From NCBI GenBank assembly GCA_028292625.1, contig JAQGLY010000073.1:19143-83142 (forward strand): 64,000 nt of DNA, read 5' to 3'. The notes below the pieces were generated by a model. That model worked only from the letters and a program-made list of their open reading frames with translations, was not told the origin of the DNA and did no database searches. The DNA is from Herbaspirillum sp. (GTDB lineage Bacteria > Pseudomonadota > Gammaproteobacteria > Burkholderiales > Burkholderiaceae_D). Positions 1 through 9,769 of the stretch are shown one piece after another. The position numbers were made by a program, and so were the translations under genes. Each line of letters starts with the position of its first letter. The stretch's first letter is position 1.

Positions 1-580
1 ATGCGAGGAAATTCTCGCCGTCGCCGATGCCGACGATCAGCGGGCAGCCGAGCCGCGCGCCCACCAGGCGCTGCGGTTCGTCGCGGCAGAATACCGCCAG
101 CGCGAAGGCGCCGGTCAGCCGCTTGACGGTCTTTTGCATGGTGCGCAACAGGTCGCCGTCGTACAAATGGTTGACCAGATGGGCCACCGCTTCGGTGTCG
201 GTTTGCGATTCGAAACGGTAGCCGAGCGCGCTCAGTTCGGCGCGGATTTCTTCGTAGTTTTCGATGATGCCGTTATGCACCAGCGCGACGCGCGGCGTGC
301 CATCGGCGTCCGGCGAGAAGTGCGGGTGAGCGTTGTGCGTGGCCGGCGCGCCGTGCGTGGCCCAGCGCGTATGCGCGATGCCGGTGGCGCCGGCAAAGGC
401 GCTTGCATTGACCTGTTCCTGCAATTCGGCCACGCGCGCGGTGCTGCGGGCGCGCTTCAGGCCGTCGTTATGCACGGCAACGCCGCAGGAGTCGTAGCCG
501 CGATATTCCAGCCGTTTCAGGCCTTCGAGCAAGATGGGGACGATGTTGCGTTGCGCTACTGCACCGACGATACCGCACAT
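1..580 (-). CDS. glmS: Glutamine--fructose-6-phosphate aminotransferase, N-terminal part (cut by window edge)
   Basis: Makes glucosamine-6-phosphate from fructose-6-phosphate and glutamine, the first committed step to UDP-GlcNAc for peptidoglycan and LPS. About 193 residues are visible and the C-terminal isomerase (SIS) domains lie off the left edge. The translation begins [12 protein letters not shown], so Cys2 becomes the N-terminal nucleophile of the class II glutaminase after Met removal. HTRWATHG and [12 protein letters not shown], the usual glutamine-binding motifs of the family, are both present. The ATG is at 580, nine bases downstream of the glmU stop on the same strand, so the pair is probably one transcript. 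Identification is secure; only the truncation limits it. Confidence 0.97.
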   Translation of the reverse strand, partial: MCGIVGAVAQRNIVPILLEGLKRLEYRGYDSCGVAVHNDGLKRARSTARVAELQEQVNASAFAGATGIAHTRWATHGAPATHNAHPHFSPDADGTPRVALVHNGIIENYEEIRAELSALGYRFESQTDTEAVAHLVNHLYDGDLLRTMQKTVKRLTGAFALAVFCRDEPQRLVGARLGCPLIVGIGDGENFLA

Positions 581-589
581 GGTGATGTC

Positions 590-1948
590 CTATTTCTTTG
601 TTTTGACGGGGCGTCTCCAGCCGTCAATGGTGATTTGCTTGGCGCGCGATACGGTCAGTTTGCCGGCCGGCGCGTTTGTGGTCAGTGTGGTGCCCGCGCC
701 CAGCGTGGCGCCGGCGCCGACCCGCACCGGCGCGACCAGTTGCGAGGCGCTGCCGATGAAAACGTCGTCTTCGATGACGGTGCGCAGTTTGTTGACGCCG
801 TCGTAATTGCAGGTGATGGTGCCGGCGCCGATGTTGACGCGGGCGCCGACTTCGCTGTCGCCGACATAAGTCAGATGATTGGCTTTGCTGTGGGCGGCGA
901 TAGTGCTGTTTTTGACTTCGACGAAATTGCCGATGTGGACTTCTTCGGCCAGCACCGCGCCGGGACGCAGCCGGGCGTACGGGCCGATCTGCGAACCCGC
1001 GCCAATCTCGGCGCCGTCGATGTGGCTGAACGGCTTGATCTGGACGGCTTCGGCGACGCGGGCATCCTTGATTACGCAATACGCGCCGACGGCGACCCCG
1101 TCGGCCAGTGTCACATCGCCTTCGAATACGCAGCCGACGTCGATGCTGACGTCGCGTCCGCAACTGAGCCTGCCGCGGATGTCGATGCGCGCCGGATCGA
1201 GCAGCGTGACGCCCTGTTCCAGCAGTGCGTGCGCCAGACGGCGCTGGTGCAGCCGCTCCAGCTCGGCCAATTGGACTTTGCTGTTGACGCCCAGCGTTTC
1301 GGCCAGCGAGTCGGCTTGCGCGGCGACCACCGGTACGCCGTCGGCGACGGCGCGCGCGACGATGTCGGTCAGGTAGTACTCGCCTTGCGCATTGTCGTTC
1401 GACAGCGTCGCCAGCCAGCGCCGCAGTTGCGGTGTCGGTGCGACCATGATGCCGGTGTTGACTTCGTTGATCGCCAGTTCGGCGGCGGAGGCTTCCTTTT
1501 GCTCGACGATGCGCACGATATTGCCCTTGTCGCGCACGATGCGGCCGTAGCCGGTCGGGTCGGCCATGTCGATGGTCAGAAGGCCCAGTTTGTCGGCGCC
1601 GGCGGCGGCGATCAGTCTTTGCAGCGTGGCGGCCGACGTCAGCGGCACGTCGCCGTACAGGATCAGCGTCGGCACGGCGTCATCCAGATGCGGCAGGCCC
1701 TGCATCACCGCGTGTCCGGTGCCGAGCTGCGGTTCCTGCAATGCGAACACCAGATCCGGTGCGGCCAGCCGCGTCGGCACCGCGTCGCCGCCGTGACCGT
1801 AGATCACGCACAGCCGCGACGACGACAGCGTGCGGGCGGTATCGACAACGTGGGACAACAGGGGTTTTCCGGCCAGCGGGTGCAGGACTTTCGGCAGCGC
1901 CGATTGCATGCGTTTGCCCATGCCGGCGGCGAGAATGATGACGTTCAT
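590..1948 (-). CDS. glmU: Bifunctional N-acetylglucosamine-1-phosphate uridyltransferase / glucosamine-1-phosphate acetyltransferase
   Basis: Cytosolic enzyme for the last two steps to UDP-GlcNAc: acetylation of glucosamine-1-phosphate, then uridylylation. It has 452 residues, close to the usual ~456. The N-terminal pyrophosphorylase domain opens [14 protein letters not shown], and the nucleotide loop is followed by QLGTGHAV and YGDVPL. The C-terminal left-handed beta-helix carries hexapeptide repeats and the acetyltransferase-site region around [18 protein letters not shown] and [13 protein letters not shown]. An in-frame extension to 2203 exists but lacks family sequence, whereas the ATG at 1948 starts exactly at the conserved Rossmann motif and has a GGAA element about eight bases upstream. 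Transcribed with glmS. Confidence 0.97.
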   Translation of the reverse strand: MNVIILAAGMGKRMQSALPKVLHPLAGKPLLSHVVDTARTLSSSRLCVIYGHGGDAVPTRLAAPDLVFALQEPQLGTGHAVMQGLPHLDDAVPTLILYGDVPLTSAATLQRLIAAAGADKLGLLTIDMADPTGYGRIVRDKGNIVRIVEQKEASAAELAINEVNTGIMVAPTPQLRRWLATLSNDNAQGEYYLTDIVARAVADGVPVVAAQADSLAETLGVNSKVQLAELERLHQRRLAHALLEQGVTLLDPARIDIRGRLSCGRDVSIDVGCVFEGDVTLADGVAVGAYCVIKDARVAEAVQIKPFSHIDGAEIGAGSQIGPYARLRPGAVLAEEVHIGNFVEVKNSTIAAHSKANHLTYVGDSEVGARVNIGAGTITCNYDGVNKLRTVIEDDVFIGSASQLVAPVRVGAGATLGAGTTLTTNAPAGKLTVSRAKQITIDGWRRPVKTKK

Positions 1949-2216
1949 AGAGAAATTCCGGCGTGGCTGCGGTGAGTTGTTGTGCGAGTGTTTTGAATAG
2001 CTGGGAAGTTTATCATGGGCCGCCCGGTTTCCGGCCGGATGCGGTCGCGTCCGGTCCGGCATTGAAAAACTTCGGTTTTGCCGATTTGGCAGGCGGCGAA
2101 AGCTCGCAATAGACCGGTTTCGGCGTGTTATTCCTCGCTTAACACGCTGATAAATGCCATTAAGATGTCCGCTGGGCCATTTTCGCTCCGGATTAGAGGG
2201 CATTTTAAGGCTGTAG
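1949..2216. other. Divergent intergenic region between glmU and the glycan island
   Basis: About 270 bases separating the minus-strand glmU-glmS pair from the plus-strand glycosyltransferase. It must contain promoters in both directions, but I could not pick a convincing -35/-10 pair for either. The open frames that cross it are extensions or shadows of the flanking genes. An AAGG element about eight bases before 2217 serves as ribosome binding site for the next gene. Confidence 0.5.
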
Positions 2217-3263
2217 ATGAAGATTTTATTGTTGAACGACGAGTTTTACACTACCGGCGCGAGTATCGCGATGTTGCGCCTGGCCGAACGGCTGGTGCAG
2301 CATCACGAAGTCTCCGTCATGCCGCGTCTCGACGGCGAAGGGGATGTGAAGAAACAATTCCAGGATCTGGGCATTCCGATTGTCGCGAATGCGCAGTCGG
2401 CCGATCTGATCGTCGCCAATACGCTGTTGGCCGGCATGCATGTGGCCGAAGCCGGGCCCAAATGCCCTGTTGTCTGGTGGATACATGAGGCCGAAATCGG
2501 TCGCGACATGTTGCTGAAATGGCCGCAACTGGCCGCCGGTTTCAAGCATGCGATGCAGATCGTTTTCCAGACCGAATACCAGAAAATCGTTTACGGCAGT
2601 TTTCTGTTCGACAGCCCCGCGGACGCGCAGGTATTGCCGTTCTGGAACGACGCCATTTACAAGAACCCTCCCGCCGAACCGGCGCCGAAAAAGAAAAAGC
2701 GCATTGTCTGCATCGGCACCATCGAGCCGAGAAAGCGCATGGAAGATACGATCCTGGCGGTCGATGCGCTCGATAAGGAGATCAGGGACCAGGTCGAATG
2801 TGTATTTATCGGCAAATATCTGCAAATGACGCCGGCGGTCAAAACGCTCGCCGAGCGGCTTCCCGAGCGTTATCGCTTTCTCGGCGAATTGCCCAACCGG
2901 GAGACGCAAGCCTATCTGGCGTCCGCCGATGCCTTCGTATTGGGCAGCAACAGCGAATCGCAGCCGTTGACGATCTGGGAAGCGTTCGAGCTGGAAGTGC
3001 CGGTGTGCCTGTCGGACCTGGATACGTATCGCCATATCGGCTTGCGGCACGGCCGCAATGCATTGATGCATCCGGTCGGCAATATCGAGATGCTGTCGCT
3101 CAATTTGCGGATGTTGCTGACCAGCGACGCGTTGCGCGCATCGATCAGCAAGGCGGGCAAAAGCTTGCTGTTGAAGAAAATGTCGAGCGATTGGGTGGAT
3201 GAATTCGAACGCATCATCGGACGCACTGCGACGCGCTGGGAAATTAAGAAATTGGGTTATTGA
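2217..3263 (+). CDS. GT4-family glycosyltransferase
   Basis: Probable retaining glycosyltransferase of the GT-B fold, transferring a sugar from a nucleotide donor during surface-glycan assembly on the cytoplasmic face. It has 348 residues. The N-terminal half starts [15 protein letters not shown], a GT4-like opening that binds the acceptor. The C-terminal half has the donor-side signature [17 protein letters not shown] (about residues 162-178) and the E-x7-E-like [13 protein letters not shown] (about 244-256). There are no membrane segments or signal peptide. It is the first plus-strand gene of the island, followed after 59 bases by a second putative transferase. Donor and acceptor cannot be read from sequence. 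Confidence 0.82.
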   Translation: MKILLLNDEFYTTGASIAMLRLAERLVQHHEVSVMPRLDGEGDVKKQFQDLGIPIVANAQSADLIVANTLLAGMHVAEAGPKCPVVWWIHEAEIGRDMLLKWPQLAAGFKHAMQIVFQTEYQKIVYGSFLFDSPADAQVLPFWNDAIYKNPPAEPAPKKKKRIVCIGTIEPRKRMEDTILAVDALDKEIRDQVECVFIGKYLQMTPAVKTLAERLPERYRFLGELPNRETQAYLASADAFVLGSNSESQPLTIWEAFELEVPVCLSDLDTYRHIGLRHGRNALMHPVGNIEMLSLNLRMLLTSDALRASISKAGKSLLLKKMSSDWVDEFERIIGRTATRWEIKKLGY

Positions 3264-3322
3264 GCGCAGGCATCCGCCTGGAATCATGAGACGCGCAACA
3301 CATCAGGAAGCGAGACGAGATA

Positions 3323-4345
3323 ATGGACTTTAAAGAACGCATCAACACCTTATTGAAAACACCCGCTTTGCCATTGACGTGGGACAGCATCCTGAAAGAA
3401 TGCAAGCGCATCGAAGACGACTATGTGCATATCCGTTCGGAATTTCAGTGGGCGCTCGAGTACAAGCGGTTTCAGGTGGAAGATGCGCGTCGCAATAGGT
3501 CCGCCGGGCTGCTGGCGCTGAAGGCGGCCATCGCTGCGGCGCCCGATAACAGCGATATTCTCGGCGACTACAAGAATTACGTCAGCAAGCCGGCCGTTGT
3601 CGAAAATATCGTACTGATCGTCAGCAGCAAAAAAACCGAAGCCAATGCCGTGCGGCTGGCGGCCCAATTCGATAAGGTCGGAATCCAATACCTGATCGTC
3701 AGCGGATCGGAAACCTCGCCGATTGAACAGATCCGTGCGCTTCAGGTCGATGCTGCCGATAGCTACGAAGCCCGACCGAAAAAGGTCGCCGCGGCCTTGG
3801 CCTGGATTTATGAGAATTTGGGGAGCAACGTCGGTGTATTGAAAGTCGACGATGAAATGACGCTGCAGGATGCGGGTAAGTTGCAGCGCAGCTTGACACG
3901 GATGTCGCGTGAAAATTTTTATGCCGGCGTGCCTGTGCAAAATAGTCAATTCGACCGCTGTGCTCATTGGGGGAAATGCCAGGATCCGGCAATGAACCGG
4001 CGCGTGTACGGCCGGCCGTTGCTGCGGCCTTGGGCCAACGGCAGCGCCTACTACCTTGGGCCGGGGCCGTTGGAAAAAGTGGTGATCGCACTGATGCGTT
4101 TCCCCGGGCTGTTCGACGGCGAATATTACGAAGATAAACTGATGGGCGATGTGCTTGTGTTCGAAGGCGTTGACCTGACTGCGCTCAGCAAATTTCAGGA
4201 TTTGGGGCTGAATGCGCCCGGCTCCGCCGAACTCCGAATATCGACGGGCTCCGCACCGGCCGCTGTTGCACCCCGTCCGGCGGCGACCAATGCCGGTTTA
4301 GGCCTGAAATTAACTTCCATCGGCAAAGGCTTAAAAAAATCATGA
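3323..4345 (+). CDS. Putative glycosyltransferase, distantly GT31-like
   Basis: 340 residues, no recognised strong family match by eye. Features reminiscent of GT31 galactosyltransferases are a LKVDDEM segment near residue 175, in the position of a metal-binding DxD in a KTDDD-type context, followed by YYLGPGPLEKVV and YYEDKLMGDVLV, which resembles the ED(V)-xG acceptor-loop motif. The N-terminal ~90 residues look helical and charged, and the C-terminal ~50 are Ala/Pro-rich and probably disordered. Its last four bases (ATGA) overlap the start of the next gene, so translation is coupled and the two products probably act in the same step. Function is inferred from weak motifs plus context. Confidence 0.5.
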   Translation: MDFKERINTLLKTPALPLTWDSILKECKRIEDDYVHIRSEFQWALEYKRFQVEDARRNRSAGLLALKAAIAAAPDNSDILGDYKNYVSKPAVVENIVLIVSSKKTEANAVRLAAQFDKVGIQYLIVSGSETSPIEQIRALQVDAADSYEARPKKVAAALAWIYENLGSNVGVLKVDDEMTLQDAGKLQRSLTRMSRENFYAGVPVQNSQFDRCAHWGKCQDPAMNRRVYGRPLLRPWANGSAYYLGPGPLEKVVIALMRFPGLFDGEYYEDKLMGDVLVFEGVDLTALSKFQDLGLNAPGSAELRISTGSAPAAVAPRPAATNAGLGLKLTSIGKGLKKS

Positions 4346-5670
4346 CCGGCACATATCTTCATCTGGGGTGCGGCGATAAAAAATTCGATGGTTTTGTCAA
4401 TATCGATTTAGATGCCGCCGGCGCGGATATGCATCTCGATCTGACGCAGCCGCTGCCTTGGGATCAGGGCAGCGTTTCGGGAATTTATAGCGAACATTTT
4501 ATTGAGCACATCACCCAGGCGCAGGGGATTGGCCTGCTGATGGAATGCCGCCGTGTATTGCGTCCGGGAGGAATAGTCAGGATTGCGACGCCGGATCTGG
4601 CGGAGGTCATCAATCATTATCAGGAAAATTATGTTCATCCGGATTGGAAGACCTTCGACATGGAGTGGGTGGCGAACCGGTGCGAGCGGTTTAATATCTC
4701 AATGCGCTGGTGGGGACATCAATGGGTGTACGATGAAGAAGAGCTGCGGCGCGCGGGGGAGATGGTCGGTCTGAAAGTAAGGGAGCGATGCAAATATGGC
4801 GAAAGCGCCGATCCTGTCCTGAGCAACCGGGAGTATCGCGAGTCGTCCAAGTTGATTCTTGAATTCGAAAAGCTGGACCGGCAGCTTCAGCCGCACGCAT
4901 CGCCGTTAGTCAGCATTGTCGTCCCTGCTTTTAATCCTCGCTATTTTCAGATCGCATTGGAAAGCGCGATTGCGCAGACATATAAAAATATCGAGATCGT
5001 AGTATGCGACGACTGCCCATCGGATGCGATCGAAGCCATCGTCGGCCGGTATGCGGCGGAGGACTCCCGTATCCGGTATAAGCGCAATCCGGATGCTGGA
5101 ACGGATGTCGGCAGGACGAATCATCGGCTTTGCTTCAGCGAAGCAAAAGGCGAATTTATCAAGTTCCTCAATGACGACGACATGCTGGCGCCCACGTGCG
5201 TCGAGCGCATGGTCGCGTGTTTTGCCGAGCACCCGGACATTACTTTGGTTACCTCGAAAAGACAGCGTATCAATAAGGACGGCGAGTTTTTGCCGGATGA
5301 CGGCGCGACGAAATCTCCGGTGGCCGACGATGCGATCATCGATGGTTTATCGCTCGGCTCAGCCTTGTTGAACAGCGGCGTGAATTTCGTCGGAGAACCG
5401 ACTACCGTCATGTTCCGGAAATCGGAACTGGTGGACGTGCGTCCCGACTTCATGTCTATCGATGGACGTGAAATAAGCTGGGTGTCGGATGTCGCGATAT
5501 ATATGAATCTGGCGGTCAGAGGGAATGCGATTTATCTGGTAGAGCCTTTGAGCTATTTCAGGATCCACGATGAGCAAGGCCAGATCGTTTCGGCGGCCCA
5601 ATCCAAGGTGGAGTCGAAGGAAGGTCTGCAAATTTTGCGAAATTTCTGGGAACGGAAAGGCCTTTTTTAA
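4342..5670 (+). CDS. Fused SAM methyltransferase and GT2 glycosyltransferase
   Basis: 442-residue two-domain protein. Residues 1-150 form a class I SAM-dependent methyltransferase: YLHLGCGDKKFDGFVNIDLD is motif I with the acidic strand end, then SEHFIEHI and RVLRPGGIVRIATPD, the post-II/III region typical of Methyltransf_11. From about residue 187 an inverting GT2 (GT-A) domain begins, PLVSIVVPAFNP, with CDD near residue 222 and FLNDDDM near 276 as donor/metal-binding acidic motifs. The fusion suggests that a sugar is methylated and transferred, or capped, by one polypeptide. The start overlaps the previous stop by four bases. Substrates unknown. Confidence 0.85.
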   Translation: MTGTYLHLGCGDKKFDGFVNIDLDAAGADMHLDLTQPLPWDQGSVSGIYSEHFIEHITQAQGIGLLMECRRVLRPGGIVRIATPDLAEVINHYQENYVHPDWKTFDMEWVANRCERFNISMRWWGHQWVYDEEELRRAGEMVGLKVRERCKYGESADPVLSNREYRESSKLILEFEKLDRQLQPHASPLVSIVVPAFNPRYFQIALESAIAQTYKNIEIVVCDDCPSDAIEAIVGRYAAEDSRIRYKRNPDAGTDVGRTNHRLCFSEAKGEFIKFLNDDDMLAPTCVERMVACFAEHPDITLVTSKRQRINKDGEFLPDDGATKSPVADDAIIDGLSLGSALLNSGVNFVGEPTTVMFRKSELVDVRPDFMSIDGREISWVSDVAIYMNLAVRGNAIYLVEPLSYFRIHDEQGQIVSAAQSKVESKEGLQILRNFWERKGLF

Positions 5671-5731
5671 GTATTATTTTCCGGTAAAACCGTAGTGGCA
5701 TGCAGACGAAAAACGATTAGTCGAGGGATTC

Positions 5732-6433
5732 ATGAAAACGAAATTTGAAGCTTGGGAACAGTATTACAGCGATTTGAATTCCCTGTTATTTCCCAATGAG
5801 TATGTGTTGCGCTCTTTTGTCGGAAAATATCCGGGATTGAACATCGACAGAAACTATCGCGGCAAGAAAATTTGCGATGTTTCATGCGGTGATGGACGCA
5901 ATATGGTACTGCTTCACAAGTTGGGATTCGACTTGTTCGGCACGGAAGTAACCCAGGCCACGGCTGACATAACCACGGAAAAGTTAAAGAATCATCCGTT
6001 TCAAATTGCCTGCGAAATTAAGGCCGGCACCAATACGAATCTACCGTTCGATGATAATTTCTTCGACTATATGTTGTCGTGGAACGCCATTTACTATTTG
6101 GAGGATGAACGTTCCGAAATGGATTCTCACGTCGCTGAATATGCGCGGGCGCTTAAGAAGGGCGGATATTTTGTCTGTTCGGTTCCTACTAAAAATTGCT
6201 ATTCGCTGCTGAATTGCAAAGAGCTTGGCAATAACAGAATAGAAATAGATCCGCTGGAAAATAGTTGGGGCAACGGCTTGTTAAAAGGGACGTTGATGTA
6301 CAGATTCGATTCTTTTGAACATATCGAAGAGAAATTCGGCGCACACTTTACCAATTTTTCCTGGTGCAAGGTCTCTGACGATTGTTTCGGGCTGTCGCTG
6401 GAGTATTTTATTTTCGTTTGTCAAAAACGTTAA
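5732..6433 (+). CDS. Class I SAM-dependent methyltransferase
   Basis: 233 residues with motif I ICDVSCGDGRNMVLLHKLG (about residues 47-65), FGTEVT as the acidic second strand region, LPFDDNFFDYMLSWNAIYYL and ALKKGGYFVCSVP as the later SAM-fold strands. Presumably methylates a sugar or sugar nucleotide in the island. The coding sequence is clearly more AT-rich than glmU or the rml genes, consistent with separate acquisition. The stop (TAA) overlaps the next ATG by one base (TAATG), so it is coupled to the aminotransferase that follows. Confidence 0.8.
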   Translation: MKTKFEAWEQYYSDLNSLLFPNEYVLRSFVGKYPGLNIDRNYRGKKICDVSCGDGRNMVLLHKLGFDLFGTEVTQATADITTEKLKNHPFQIACEIKAGTNTNLPFDDNFFDYMLSWNAIYYLEDERSEMDSHVAEYARALKKGGYFVCSVPTKNCYSLLNCKELGNNRIEIDPLENSWGNGLLKGTLMYRFDSFEHIEEKFGAHFTNFSWCKVSDDCFGLSLEYFIFVCQKR

Positions 6434-7548
6434 TGAAAAAGCCGATATACGTCACGCAGCCTGTGTTGCCTCCGCTGGAGGAATTCATTCCATATTTGCA
6501 GGAAATATGGGCGAATAAGGTGCTGACCAACGGAGGGCCCTTCCATCGGCAGCTTGAGAGCGCGTTAAGTGAGTTTCTCGGGGTCGAATACATCACGCTG
6601 GTCTCGAATGGAACGCTGGGCTTGATAACGGCGTTGCAGGCAGCTGGAATTACCGGAGAAGTCATTACGACGCCTTACTCTTTTGTTGCAACGGCGCATT
6701 CCTTGCTTTTGAACGGTATCAAACCGGTTTTTGTCGATATCGACCCTGCCACGCTCAATCTCGATCCGCGCAGGATCGAAGCGGCGATTACGCCCGCGAC
6801 CACGGCGATTATGCCGGTGCATTGCTACGGTCATCCTTGCGATGTCGATGCGATAGATAAAATCGCCGACAAATACAAACTGAAAGTGATTTACGATGCT
6901 GCGCACGCCTTTGGCGTGGAGGATCGGGATGGCAGCATATTGAAGCGGGGCGATTTATCGGTCCTGAGTTTCCATGCCACAAAAGTATTCAATACCTTTG
7001 AAGGCGGCGCGGTCGTTTGCCGTGATGCCGATACCAAGCGCAGGATCGAATTACTGAAGGGGTTTGGCATTTCGGACGAGATAACGGTAAATCTGACCGG
7101 CACGAACGGGAAAATGAGCGAGGTTCATGCTGCGTTCGGATTGCTGCAACTCAACGATATCAGGCGGATGCTGGCCGAGCGGCAGAAAATCGACATGCTC
7201 TATCGTGCGAAACTGGAGGGCATTCCCGGTATTTCGTGCATCAGCGGAATCGGTGAGCGGGTCGCCAATTATGCGTATTTCCCGATTCTGGTAGGGCCGC
7301 AATTTCCGATGAGCCGCGATGCCTTGTTTGCATATCTGCGGCAGCATGACATTTACGCGCGCCGCTATTTCTATCCGTTGATCACCGACTTCCCGATGTA
7401 CAGGGATTTGCCGTCGGCGACGGCGGCAAATTTGCCAGTCGCCACGCGCGCCGCGGCCGAAATAATTTGTCTGCCCATCTATCCCGGTTTAAGCGATTTG
7501 CAGGTGAACGAGATTGTCGAATGCATCGTCCACGCATCGAAGGCATGA
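6433..7548 (+). CDS. DegT/DnrJ/EryC1/StrS-family sugar aminotransferase
   Basis: PLP-dependent enzyme that aminates a keto-deoxysugar nucleotide (or catalyses a related dehydration). It has 371 residues from the ATG at 6433; a longer in-frame start at 6382 lies inside the upstream gene and adds nothing family-like. Landmarks are LVSNGTLGLITALQ (phosphate-binding), TTPYSFVATAHSLL, PVHCYGHPCD, DAAHAFG, and SFHATKVFNTFEGGAVV with Lys184 as the expected PLP lysine, then the GTNGKMSEVHAAFGLLQL segment. Its ATG overlaps the upstream stop by one base and its TGA overlaps the downstream ATG. No matching keto-sugar dehydratase is adjacent, so the substrate is uncertain. Confidence 0.9.
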   Translation: MKKPIYVTQPVLPPLEEFIPYLQEIWANKVLTNGGPFHRQLESALSEFLGVEYITLVSNGTLGLITALQAAGITGEVITTPYSFVATAHSLLLNGIKPVFVDIDPATLNLDPRRIEAAITPATTAIMPVHCYGHPCDVDAIDKIADKYKLKVIYDAAHAFGVEDRDGSILKRGDLSVLSFHATKVFNTFEGGAVVCRDADTKRRIELLKGFGISDEITVNLTGTNGKMSEVHAAFGLLQLNDIRRMLAERQKIDMLYRAKLEGIPGISCISGIGERVANYAYFPILVGPQFPMSRDALFAYLRQHDIYARRYFYPLITDFPMYRDLPSATAANLPVATRAAAEIICLPIYPGLSDLQVNEIVECIVHASKA

Positions 7549-8243
7549 AAATTGCCGTCATGCAGCCGTATTTTTTTCCGTACATCGGCTATTGGCAACT
7601 TATTCATGAAGTTGATTGCTTCGTCATATTCGATGACGTGAACTACATCAATAAGGGATGGATCAACCGGAACCGGCTGCTGATCAATGGCGAACCCGCA
7701 TTTATTACGCTGCCGTTGCAGGGTGCGTCCCAAAACAAAAAGATCTGCGATATCGATGTATGTCCAGCGTCGCAATGGCTGGGTAAATTGAGCAGAACGG
7801 TTGAGCTGACTTATAAAAAGGCCCCTTGTTTTCAGGAGGTTTTCCCGCTCGTCGGGCAACTGCTGGCCTATGAACGGACTAATCTGGCCGACTATCTGGC
7901 GCACCATTTACAGACGCTTGCCCGGTTTATCGGGATCGATACCCGGTTCGTCGTGACCAGCAGGGGTTATGGCAATGCAGATCTTGCGGCACAGGAGCGC
8001 ATTATCGACATTTGCAAACGCGAACAATCGACCGTGTATATCAATCCGCAAGGCGGGCAAGCGCTTTATGATCCGGCGCAATTTCGCGACGCGGGGATAG
8101 ATTTGCGTTTCCTGGCAATGCGCCCGGTAGCCTACCCGCAACGAACGAACGGGTTTGTGCCCAATCTTTCGATTATCGACGCTTTGATGGAGATCGGGCC
8201 GGAAGCCGTGAAGCGCCATCTCGGCGAATTCACTTACCTCTGA
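7545..8243 (+). CDS. WbqC-family protein
   Basis: 232 residues, beginning KIAVMQPYFFPYIGYWQLIH, the hallmark opening of WbqC, followed by FDDVNYINKGWINRN, TLPLQGASQNKKI, and PQGGQALYDPAQF near the C-terminus. WbqC proteins occur in O-antigen and glycan loci next to amino-sugar genes. They are thought to act as acyl- or aminoacyl-type transferases on amino sugars, which fits the aminotransferase directly upstream (ATGA overlap). The start at 7545 is preferred over the longer frame from 7467, which lies within the previous gene. Ends nine bases from a convergent gene. Confidence 0.85.
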   Translation: MKIAVMQPYFFPYIGYWQLIHEVDCFVIFDDVNYINKGWINRNRLLINGEPAFITLPLQGASQNKKICDIDVCPASQWLGKLSRTVELTYKKAPCFQEVFPLVGQLLAYERTNLADYLAHHLQTLARFIGIDTRFVVTSRGYGNADLAAQERIIDICKREQSTVYINPQGGQALYDPAQFRDAGIDLRFLAMRPVAYPQRTNGFVPNLSIIDALMEIGPEAVKRHLGEFTYL

Positions 8244-8252
8244 AATGCGTCT

Positions 8253-8978
8253 TCAGGCAGCACATACAACAAAAACGCTCGCGGTCAGATCGGGATACTT
8301 CATTCCCAGCTTGTAGCATGCTTCGAAGAAGTCCTTATCTATGACGCCGCTTTTGTGTGCTGCGTCCAGTTGGAAATTGGCCAGCGGCTTGAACAAAATG
8401 CCACCGCGCTGCTGCACCGTGTAACCAGCGCGCAAAGCTTCGTGCTCCAGCGTATCCATGCTGTAAGTGACAACGTGCCCGTGTCTTTTTTCGCCTTCGG
8501 TAACCGCTGCGTTGTAGTCTATCAATCCCATGTTGACTGCGATTTGCCGCGATGCCGCATTGGCGTTCGGAACCACGATGAACAGGCGGCCGTCGTCTGT
8601 CAGCCATTGCCGGATTTTTCTCAGGACCAGTTGCGGATCGCTCAGATGCTCCAGCGTATGCACCAGAAAGATATTGTCAAATCGGGTCTGAAGCTCGAGA
8701 TCTTCAAATTTGCTGAGGATAAAGTCCACGCCATCGCCGACATTTTCCCTGGCAATGTCGATCAAATCGGACGACCCCTCAACGACGGTAATATCGTCGA
8801 AATAAGAGCCCAGCTTTTTAGTGAACTCACCATGGTAACAGCCCATTTCCAGCACTTTGCCCGGCTTGAAATAGCCGGACAGGGCCTTGAGCATGTAATC
8901 CCTGTGGATATAGTCGAAGTCATAGGCATATAGCCTATCCTCGGTATCCTGGAACTCCTGGTTCAGATTGCGCGACAT
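8253..8978 (-). CDS. Class I SAM-dependent methyltransferase
   Basis: 241 residues from the ATG at 8978; an earlier in-frame start at 9029 would overlap the upstream gene. Motif I is KVLEMGCYHGEFTKKLG, followed by ITVVEGSSDLI (acidic loop), FDNIFLVHTLEHLSDPQLVL and GRLFIVVPNANA, the usual Methyltransf_23/11 pattern. It is the last gene of a five-gene minus-strand operon running from 12132 down to 8253 and starts two bases after the dioxygenase stop. Likely methylates a glycan residue. No terminator is visible in the nine bases to the convergent WbqC gene. Confidence 0.82.
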   Translation of the reverse strand: MSRNLNQEFQDTEDRLYAYDFDYIHRDYMLKALSGYFKPGKVLEMGCYHGEFTKKLGSYFDDITVVEGSSDLIDIARENVGDGVDFILSKFEDLELQTRFDNIFLVHTLEHLSDPQLVLRKIRQWLTDDGRLFIVVPNANAASRQIAVNMGLIDYNAAVTEGEKRHGHVVTYSMDTLEHEALRAGYTVQQRGGILFKPLANFQLDAAHKSGVIDKDFFEACYKLGMKYPDLTASVFVVCAA

Positions 8979-8980
8979 GA

Positions 8981-9760
8981 TTATCCTTGATTGGGGCGGT
9001 ACATTCTTTTGGATGGCGGTTGATACCATTCGTCGAGAGTGGCCGGAACGCGCGCGTTATAACCGATGACCTGCCGCAGCGTATCGTCGAAGTCGTCCGC
9101 CTTTTCATAGCCCAGTGCGCGCGGGTAATCGAATTGCTGTTTCATGAATGGTTTCGAAAACATCGGCGTGACCGAACGTCTTAAGCGGTCGGTTTCATTG
9201 TTTCCGCCGGCATGCCACACATTGGAATTGAACATCAGAATACTGCCGGCAGGGCCGATGGCCTGTTCGGCATGCTGCCGGAAAAATTCGTCGCTCGGCT
9301 TGGCTTCCTGCCGATGCGATCCAGGCAGTAACCATGTCGATCCGTTATCGGCGGTGAAATCGTCCAGCATCACCAGTGTATTGAGCAGCAGAGGTATGGC
9401 ACCGGAATAGGAACGGATATCACGGTGAACGCGTTGTGCGTACGATATCGAATCGCGCGTATTGATCGCGCCCCCGAAGGAATTTAGCACAAATTTTCCG
9501 CCAAAATAGCGTTCTATGAATTCATAAATGGGATAGGCCTTCAGACATTCGAGATAGCTGTCGAACTGGCCGATCAAATGATGCACGGTAAAGCTGGTGT
9601 CCTGCTCGATGCCGTTTTTAACCTGGTACTGACGGCAGATCTCATAGGCATCATGGATATCGTGCTGCATCCGGGCGACTAACGCCGATGGAATGGCGCT
9701 GTCGAAAACAACCCATCCCTTTTCCGCCATCAATTCATCGAATTGCTGTATTGAAATCAT
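8981..9760 (-). CDS. PhyH-family Fe(II)/2-oxoglutarate dioxygenase
   Basis: 259 residues of the phytanoyl-CoA dioxygenase superfamily, which hydroxylate or oxidise a C-H bond with O2 and 2-oxoglutarate. The metal facial triad is visible: HRD (His112, Asp114) and the distal His183 in NVWHAGG, with Arg194 in RLRRSVTPMF positioned to hold 2-oxoglutarate. The DDFTADNGSTWLLPGSHR stretch between them is typical of the family. Operon position between two methyltransferases suggests hydroxylation of a sugar or its acyl substituent. A second PhyH gene lies at 12248 on the other strand. Confidence 0.85.
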   Translation of the reverse strand: MISIQQFDELMAEKGWVVFDSAIPSALVARMQHDIHDAYEICRQYQVKNGIEQDTSFTVHHLIGQFDSYLECLKAYPIYEFIERYFGGKFVLNSFGGAINTRDSISYAQRVHRDIRSYSGAIPLLLNTLVMLDDFTADNGSTWLLPGSHRQEAKPSDEFFRQHAEQAIGPAGSILMFNSNVWHAGGNNETDRLRRSVTPMFSKPFMKQQFDYPRALGYEKADDFDDTLRQVIGYNARVPATLDEWYQPPSKRMYRPNQG

Positions 9761-9769
9761 CGGCGGCTT

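Noticed and set aside
134..1975. 613-codon open frame on the plus strand
   Set aside because: It is the antisense of glmS and glmU; its translation is low-complexity (Arg/Ala/Gly/Asp-rich) and has no family motif.
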